From positions 404,422 through 423,476 of the forward strand of contig CP070636.1 of the NCBI GenBank assembly GCA_020356305.1: DNA of 19,055 bases, written 5' to 3'. This document shows, piece by piece, positions 14,672 to 19,055 of the stretch. Within the stretch, counting starts at the first letter, position 1, and every line of letters begins with the position of its first letter. Both the position numbers and the translations under genes were made by a program. The notes beneath the pieces are model-generated. The model searched no databases. It was not told the origin of the DNA and saw only the letters and a program-made list of their open reading frames with translations. This stretch comes from Candidatus Bathyarchaeota archaeon (GTDB lineage: Archaea > Thermoproteota > Bathyarchaeia > Bathyarchaeales > Bathyarchaeaceae).

Positions 14672-15451
14672 CTACCAGAAAACCTCTTCGTCAACAAGCT
14701 GCTGAATTTTTCCTGGGCAAAACGGCGCTAAGACAGCATCACGTAGGAAACGCCCAAACTTCGGCGTGAGACCCACGGCATTGGTTCCAAGTTTACACAC
14801 AACCGCATGTTCAAGCAACCCCAAAGACTCCACCTTCACGACATCACGAACGTGGCTTGACGTATACACGGCGCGCCTGACATCGGAAAGAGTTGCTCCC
14901 AAAACCAGCAACCGATCAAGGTTAGAGCGAATCCAACGCTTAACTTGAGAGAGTTGAACCTCTGAAAGCTCTGCCTCAACATGTTTCTTTTCACTCTCGA
15001 CACCGCTAGTCATCTTAACCGTAAGCGGCAGATTGGGATAGAGACAGAAGAGCTCAGTTATTTGCTGAAGCGAAAAATCTTTTCCGTCAACAAGCTGAGC
15101 TTGAAGATGCTTCAATGGAACTGCGGCGTCGCAGTTTTGGGGAGAAAAAACTCCAAGGTCCACGAGAACCTGTTTTTCGCTCTCACCGGACGATATAACC
15201 CTTCCCCGCACCGTGCAGAACTTTTCCAGCCCTTCGGTGGAAACTGGTGCCAATCCAACTTCTTGATCTAAATAGTTTAGCGCAACGGTTTCGTCCTCTC
15301 CAGACACTTCTACTTGAATCCATCCTCGTTCTGTTTCACCAACGATTCGTAACCTCACCTTAAGCCCTTTGCAGAGGAAAGAGAAAAAAGGGTCAAAAGT
15401 TCTCGCTGAGTGAGCTCCGTAAACCTTCTCAAGCAGTGTGACTGTCGGCAT
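14672..15451 (-). CDS. DUF2110-family archaeal protein
   Basis: The 259-aa soluble protein has two regions: an N-terminal part (residues 1-85) and a beta-rich middle resembling an OB or S1-like strand set (CTVRGRVISSGESEKQVLVDLGVF), then a helical C-terminus ending in FCPGKIQQLVDEE. I assign it to DUF2110, an uncharacterised archaeal family, mainly from overall appearance and its place behind tfe; this is recall, not a search. The ATG lies inside the end of the HD gene (23-nt overlap), with GGGGAT just upstream, so translation is probably coupled. Position in the tfe operon suggests a role linked to transcription or RNA, which is inference. Confidence 0.75.
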   Translation of the reverse strand: MPTVTLLEKVYGAHSARTFDPFFSFLCKGLKVRLRIVGETERGWIQVEVSGEDETVALNYLDQEVGLAPVSTEGLEKFCTVRGRVISSGESEKQVLVDLGVFSPQNCDAAVPLKHLQAQLVDGKDFSLQQITELFCLYPNLPLTVKMTSGVESEKKHVEAELSEVQLSQVKRWIRSNLDRLLVLGATLSDVRRAVYTSSHVRDVVKVESLGLLEHAVVCKLGTNAVGLTPKFGRFLRDAVLAPFCPGKIQQLVDEEVFW

Positions 15452-15983
15452 TTAAATCCCCGATTATGGACGAAATCTCAGCATGGAGCTGTTTCACCCT
15501 GTCAATTGCAGGATGTGTTTCACCCAGATCCCAAGAAAGTTTTTCAACGGTTTGTTCAATGGGAATTCTTCTTAGCCCCTCGATCAACTTGTCAGCATAG
15601 GCAACAATCTTTTCTTCCAAAGTCCGCGGCATATAATCTTTCGTCGGCCACCCCAGCCTCTCTGCCTCGTCAATAGTTATGCCACCACCCACATGACGAC
15701 CAATAATAGATACCACGGGTTCGGGTAGACCTAGCGACTCAGCGATCTCCACACCCGCAACCACGTGATTGACACTGTGTGTTTTTGAACGTCCAATGTC
15801 GTGTAAGAGCGCGCCGATTTCCACGAGTTGAACATCAATGTTTCGCCCTTTCTTTTTGCAGGATCTAGCAATCTGCTTAGCAACTGTCGCAACAGCTTTA
15901 CAATGGTCTATGACCTTGGGAGAACATCCAGATTTCAAAAGGAGGTTCAGCGCTTTTTGCCTGGAAGGCAGCTGGTCACCCAC
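15429..15983 (-). CDS. HD-domain metal-dependent phosphohydrolase (TIGR00295-like)
   Basis: This 184-aa single-domain protein has the H...HD...D metal set: His27 (DHCKAVATVA), His61-Asp62 (LLHDIGR) and Asp131 (AYADKL), plus a conserved archaeal HSVNHVVAGVEIAE and IIGRHVGGGI. It fits the archaeal TIGR00295 family. HD proteins hydrolyse phosphate esters of nucleotides or act on RNA ends; the substrate here is not known. The GTG start overlaps the stop of tfe by 8 nt (GTGGGTGA), and its own end overlaps the DUF2110 gene by 23 nt, so the three genes form one tightly coupled operon. Confidence 0.88.
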   Translation of the reverse strand: MGDQLPSRQKALNLLLKSGCSPKVIDHCKAVATVAKQIARSCKKKGRNIDVQLVEIGALLHDIGRSKTHSVNHVVAGVEIAESLGLPEPVVSIIGRHVGGGITIDEAERLGWPTKDYMPRTLEEKIVAYADKLIEGLRRIPIEQTVEKLSWDLGETHPAIDRVKQLHAEISSIIGDLNADSHTA

Positions 15984-16485
15984 TCAGCTCCTTCCTTAAC
16001 TCTTCAATCTTCTTGTTCAAAGTCTCGACGAGCTGAGTGTTATCAAAGTGCATCATGGGTTTGCTGCATGTAGAGCACCGAAAAACGTGGTCCATCGCTT
16101 CTTCGAAAGGCAATCGTCTACACTGGGGTGTGTTGCAGTAGTAGAAGTCGTGGCTCTTCTCGTATTCAAGCCTGGCTTCCAGCTTTTCGAGGACTCGCCG
16201 TTTTTGATTCAATATGAAACCCTCAAGTTGGTCCGGTTGAAGTCTCCAGTGGAAAATGAACCATCCAGTGTTTTCATCTCGAGATCTCCGCAGGGCCACA
16301 AGAGAGTGATCGTAGAGCTTATAGAGGATCTTGCGAACTAGGTTGAGGCGTATTTCGGTTTGAGAGGAGATTTGGTCATCCGTGATTTCACTTGCTCCCT
16401 TAAGGGTGGCGATAATTCTGACAGCATCTTCGTTGCCAAATGCCTCAGCAACCTTTGTCAACGTTTCGTCATCCACAAACAACAT
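15976..16485 (-). CDS. tfe: Transcription initiation factor TFE (TFIIE-alpha homologue)
   Basis: The 169-aa protein has an extended winged helix (about residues 8-90, with ITDDQISSQTEIRLNLVRKILYKLYDHSLV), a basic charged linker (93-112) and a C4 zinc ribbon with Cys117, Cys122, Cys137 and Cys140 (YYCNTPQC and CSTC). The tail is a short coiled segment (LNKKIEELRKEL). TFE joins the TBP-TFB-RNA polymerase complex, helps open the promoter and stabilises the non-template strand. Length and layout are normal for archaea. The ATG has GAGG upstream, and an unusually good TATA box sits at 16515-16528. It is the first gene of the tfe-HD-DUF2110 operon. Confidence 0.95.
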   Translation of the reverse strand: MLFVDDETLTKVAEAFGNEDAVRIIATLKGASEITDDQISSQTEIRLNLVRKILYKLYDHSLVALRRSRDENTGWFIFHWRLQPDQLEGFILNQKRRVLEKLEARLEYEKSHDFYYCNTPQCRRLPFEEAMDHVFRCSTCSKPMMHFDNTQLVETLNKKIEELRKELSG

Positions 16486-16514
16486 CTGAAAGCCTCGGTG
16501 AATGCGTACCCCAT

Positions 16515-16528
16515 CTATAAATATATAG
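16515..16528 (-). promoter_or_regulatory. TATA box for the tfe operon
   Basis: The minus strand reads CTATATATTTATAG, a strong TATA element giving a start near 16495 and a leader of about 10 nt. Confidence 0.6.
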
Positions 16529-16588
16529 AACTGGGAAACTTAAATTTCTTTACCCGATAACATTTACGTTTGATTTACGCGGAAATTC

Positions 16589-16858
16589 TCAGGATGAATC
16601 CTTTTCGTCCTCAGACTCTAGATCGTCCCAACCCACACACGATAAGGTTCCATCTGGATTATTGACCAGTCGTCTCTTTACCCTAAGCCCACACCTCAAA
16701 CATTTTCTCTTGGATAATACTTCCCTGCTTTGGGTCGTGAAAGGTTTTGGAAATATTACTCCGGGTTCTTTCCAAGTAATTGTAACCGATTCGCCATAGT
16801 TTCTCCACTTATGTAACCTAAGTTTGCACAACCAACTTGAGCTCTGCTTCTCTGCCAT
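16589..16858 (-). CDS. Small zinc-binding protein, about 89 aa, unknown function
   Basis: The short protein has a CKLRLHKW motif (Cys11, His16) and a later KCLRCG (Cys53, Cys56), together a plausible C-H-C-C zinc site like that of small C/H/CxRCG proteins found in archaea and phages. The tail is acidic (DDLESEDEKDSS). No family name is certain. An ATG at 16870 would add MGSF; I prefer ATG 16858 because the minus-strand AATTTAATC at 16875-16883 is a TATA-like element about 20-25 nt upstream, fitting a leaderless transcript. It stands alone between tfe and the divergent trm56. Confidence 0.65.
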   Translation of the reverse strand: MAEKQSSSWLCKLRLHKWRNYGESVTITWKEPGVIFPKPFTTQSREVLSKRKCLRCGLRVKRRLVNNPDGTLSCVGWDDLESEDEKDSS

Positions 16859-16870
16859 AAACGATCCCAT

Positions 16871-17126
16871 CTAAGATTAAATTCCATTTGATTTCAACGT
16901 TTCTACCGTTTTCCCCCAGCAGAGTGCATGGTCGAAGCAATCAGGACTATCAACCAAAAAAGAAGATGCACATAAGCGTTACCATAATAGAATAAGAAAG
17001 AACCATAATTTCTCGTCAATGAGACAGTTACTGATCTTCAAAAACGATTGCGGAAATCGTTACTGCGTTTTGATATCCTGCTTCATTAATAGTTTTAACC
17101 CGCGAAAACGTTACACTCGTAACAGA
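16871..17126. other. 256-nt divergent intergenic region
   Basis: This region separates the small zinc gene from trm56. It holds a perfect 7-bp hairpin at 17043-17061 (AACGATT, 5-nt loop, AATCGTT), a TATA-like TTTTAAC near 17091-17097 for trm56, and a TATA-like element at 16875-16883 for the zinc gene. The open frame crossing it upstream of trm56 lacks coding character. Confidence 0.45.
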
Positions 17127-17687
17127 ATGAGTAAAGCAATCAAACAGAAAGTCTATGTGCTCCGTCTCGGTCATAGAGTGGAACGTGACAAAAGAGTTAC
17201 CATGCACATATTTCTGACGGCAAGAGCACTCTCTGCTTCAGGAGTCATCTATTCTGGACAAAGAGATCAGAACTTGGAGAAAAGAATTGTTGCCATTGCA
17301 GATAGGTGGGGACGACCTTTCAAAGTCAGTTACGAGAAAAACTGGAGGAGGGTGATTGAGAACTGGAAGAGGAAAGGGGTAACATGCCACTTAACTATGT
17401 ACGGAATCAACGTTGACGAATGCGTAGACAAGATTTCAACAAACAAGGAAATCCTAGTCATAGTCGGCTCGCAAAAAGTTCCAAAAGATGTCTTTCAACT
17501 AGCAGATTTCAACATTGCAATAGGCCATCAACCCCACTCTGAAATAGCGGCATTAGCTCTATTCCTAGACAGACTGTTTCAAGGGAACGAGCTCGCAAGG
17601 AATTTCGAAGGAGCAAAAATGAAGGTAGTTCCGCAAGAAAAAGGAAAGAAAATCATTTTTGATGGAACAAACGAGACCGCAAGATGA
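17127..17687 (+). CDS. trm56: tRNA (cytidine(56)-2'-O)-methyltransferase Trm56
   Basis: The 186-aa protein begins KVYVLRLGHRVERDKRVTMH, the characteristic archaeal Trm56 N-terminus, and continues with LTARALSASGVIYSGQRD. The SPOUT trefoil-knot region follows: ILVIVGSQKVPKDVFQLADFNIAIGHQPHSEIAALALFLDRLF. The enzyme places a 2'-O-methyl group on C56 of the T-loop, stabilising the tRNA elbow. Length is typical. I place the start at ATG 17127, directly before the conserved region; an in-frame ATG at 17019 would add 36 residues with no family match. It converges on hflX with 23 nt between stops. Confidence 0.95.
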   Translation: MSKAIKQKVYVLRLGHRVERDKRVTMHIFLTARALSASGVIYSGQRDQNLEKRIVAIADRWGRPFKVSYEKNWRRVIENWKRKGVTCHLTMYGINVDECVDKISTNKEILVIVGSQKVPKDVFQLADFNIAIGHQPHSEIAALALFLDRLFQGNELARNFEGAKMKVVPQEKGKKIIFDGTNETAR

Positions 17688-17710
17688 GTGAAACAACACT
17701 GGAGAGAGAA

Positions 17711-18967
17711 TCAAGCGTTAAAGACCCCGCCAAGCTGTTCCACACGTCCTCTCACCTTGTCTGCAAACCGTGGAAGTGATTCAAAGACGACGTTTACGCT
17801 ATCACCGTCATAGTTCAAGTCTCGCACATCAGCGTGGCTGAAAAGCCACGAAACAAAAGACAGAGATTCATTCGTTGTCTGGACGGAGAAGGACGCTTTG
17901 ATGTACTCTTCTAGGTGAGCGATTGTTTCCTGCTTAAGCGAATCCATATTCATCTTGTGTAGAGCGGAGACAGCCACAGGGTTCGGCACTATTTTGCCGA
18001 GGGCAGCAACTTCGCGTTGCATCTCACTAGCTGACAGCAGATCTATCTTATTCAGCACTGTTACGATCGGTATCCCTGAGGCGCCTATCGTCTGAATCGT
18101 GTCGAGGCAACAGGAAAGTTTTCTCTTAATCTCGTCGTGGGGCTCGCTGATGTCTACGACGAGAAGAATCAGATCTGAGAAAATTGTTTCTTCGAGGGTT
18201 GAATGAAATGCTTCTATCAGCGTCAGCGGAAGGCGGTCTATGAACCCAACCGTATCGGTTAGCAAAATCTTTCGGTCAGATAGGCCGATTGTCCTGGTTG
18301 TTGTAGATAGAGTGGTGAATAAACCGGGGTCTACGGGAACAGCTTCTTCGGCGAGGGCGTTGAATAACGAGCTCTTTCCTGCGTTGGTGTATCCGGCCAT
18401 GGAAATCATGGAAAAGCCCAGTTCGACTCTGCGAGCTCGATGTAGACGTCGTTTCTTTCTTATTTTCTTCAGCTTGCCTCGTATGGAGTAGATTCGCCGT
18501 CTTATTGTCTCGTAGTAGAGGTCCACCTCATACTTTCCCAGACCCATGAAACCTGGCTGCTCACCTACCCGTGCCAGCCTCACCCTTTCTCTCGCACGAG
18601 GCAACTCATATCTCAGTTTGGCCAGCTCAATCTGAAGCTTGGCTTCGGAGGTTGAGGCTCTCCGTGCAAAAATTTCGAGAATAAGTTGGAAACGGTCAAC
18701 GGCCTCAACGCCGGTTGTTTTGGTGAGGTTGTACGCTTGAACGGGTTTCAGTTCGTTGTCAAATATGGTTTTCTCAACCCCGTTTTCGGCGACTAACTCC
18801 GCCAGTTCCTTAGCTTTGCCGCTGCCGATCTGATAGCTCGGATCCGGTTCTCTCACCTGTTCAATGCGTTCCACTACCGTGTATCCAGCTGACTCGGCGA
18901 GGCTTTGAAGCTCATCTATGCTGGAGCGCTCAGATGGTAGTCGCCGCTGAACTACGACTGCTCTCGT
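17711..18967 (-). CDS. hflX: HflX-type ribosome-associated GTPase (start codon unresolved)
   Basis: The protein has an N-terminal HflX domain with YQIGSGKAKELAEL and PGFMGLGKYEVDLYYE, a coiled helical linker, then a G domain with G1 GYTNAGKSS, G2 TTLSTTTR, G3 DTVGFI, G4 NKID and G5 SAL. HflX binds the large ribosomal subunit and splits or rescues stalled ribosomes. The first ordinary start codon is GTG 18874, but family homology continues 31 codons upstream (RAVVVQRRLPSERSSIDELQ and on). No ATG, GTG or TTG exists in frame between the upstream TAG near 19040 and 18874. GGAGGT in the tail of the upstream gene lies 9 nt before ACG 18967, and a TTA codon lies closer. A near-cognate start, a frameshift from aMBF1, or a sequence error are possible. 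Confidence 0.9.
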   Translation of the reverse strand, partial: TRAVVVQRRLPSERSSIDELQSLAESAGYTVVERIEQVREPDPSYQIGSGKAKELAELVAENGVEKTIFDNELKPVQAYNLTKTTGVEAVDRFQLILEIFARRASTSEAKLQIELAKLRYELPRARERVRLARVGEQPGFMGLGKYEVDLYYETIRRRIYSIRGKLKKIRKKRRLHRARRVELGFSMISMAGYTNAGKSSLFNALAEEAVPVDPGLFTTLSTTTRTIGLSDRKILLTDTVGFIDRLPLTLIEAFHSTLEETIFSDLILLVVDISEPHDEIKRKLSCCLDTIQTIGASGIPIVTVLNKIDLLSASEMQREVAALGKIVPNPVAVSALHKMNMDSLKQETIAHLEEYIKASFSVQTTNESLSFVSWLFSHADVRDLNYDGDSVNVVFESLPRFADKVRGRVEQLGGVFNA

Positions 18968-18969
18968 TC

Positions 18970-19055
18970 TTAAGTTACCTCCGCTTTCTTCTTCTTCTTG
19001 ACACGAGCTATTTCTCCGAGAGTTGCTCCTCGAGGCCTAGATTGACGTGTCGAAG
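18970..19055 (-). CDS. aMBF1 (archaeal multiprotein bridging factor 1), C-terminal fragment
   Basis: Only the last 27 codons are in the window. They encode STRQSRPRGATLGEIARV, five lysines, then AEVT and TAA. The TLGxxxxxKKKK ending is the typical tail of archaeal MBF1 after its helix-turn-helix domain. The location directly upstream of hflX, with 3 nt or fewer between coding regions, agrees with known archaeal aMBF1-HflX gene pairing. aMBF1 is a helix-turn-helix protein reported to bind the small ribosomal subunit. The short length keeps confidence moderate. Confidence 0.65.
   Translation of the reverse strand, partial: STRQSRPRGATLGEIARVKKKKKAEVT

Noticed and set aside
17019..17126. Upstream ATG extending Trm56 by 36 residues
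   Set aside because: The added residues do not resemble the family, and the segment contains the hairpin and TATA-like element.
1..19055. CRISPR array, transposase or integrase
   Set aside because: No regularly spaced direct repeats, IS ends or mobile-element proteins were seen.

Overview
The window is archaeal chromosome. The evidence is a TFE transcription factor, a Trm56-type tRNA 2'-O-methyltransferase, an archaeal MBF1 tail beside an HflX GTPase, an archaeal-style SRP RNA, a tRNA-Ser split by a 16-nt intron with a bulge-helix-bulge fold, and TATA boxes about 25 nt upstream of short or absent leaders. Base composition is moderate. The mix of Sec-exported protease, orphan radical SAM enzymes and small lineage-restricted proteins would fit an uncultivated lineage such as Bathyarchaeia, but that placement is an inference, not something the sequence proves.

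Region 1 to 4.0 kb: the 3' part of a TtuA/Ncs6 tRNA-thiolation gene runs convergently into the SRP RNA gene on the minus strand. A C45-family (penicillin acyltransferase-like) Ntn hydrolase, a 74-aa conserved small protein, a DUF998 membrane protein and a possible PD-(D/E)XK protein follow. From 4.0 to 5.08 kb the DNA is mostly non-coding, with GC-alternating palindromes around one 72-aa gene.

Region 5.08 to 10.6 kb: a secreted PA/M28 metallopeptidase, a radical SAM protein with a Cys-rich C-terminus, a C_GCAxxG_C_C-type cysteine protein, then (minus strand) a radical SAM/SPASM enzyme in an operon with a two-helix membrane protein. This is the most accessory-looking part and holds the best candidates for uncharacterised peptide-modification chemistry, although no clear precursor peptide is visible.

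Region 10.7 to 14.0 kb (minus strand): a methyltransferase with a C-terminal TPR-like region, a stand-alone class I glutamine amidotransferase and a zinc alcohol dehydrogenase; the last two are probably co-transcribed. Two tRNA genes (intron-containing Ser-GCT and Val-TAC) follow.

Region 14.7 to 19.05 kb is housekeeping: an overlapping tfe / HD-domain / DUF2110 operon, a small zinc protein, trm56, and the aMBF1-hflX pair cut by the window edge. The conserved N-terminus of HflX lies upstream of its first ordinary start codon, so its true start is unusual or the sequence carries an error there.
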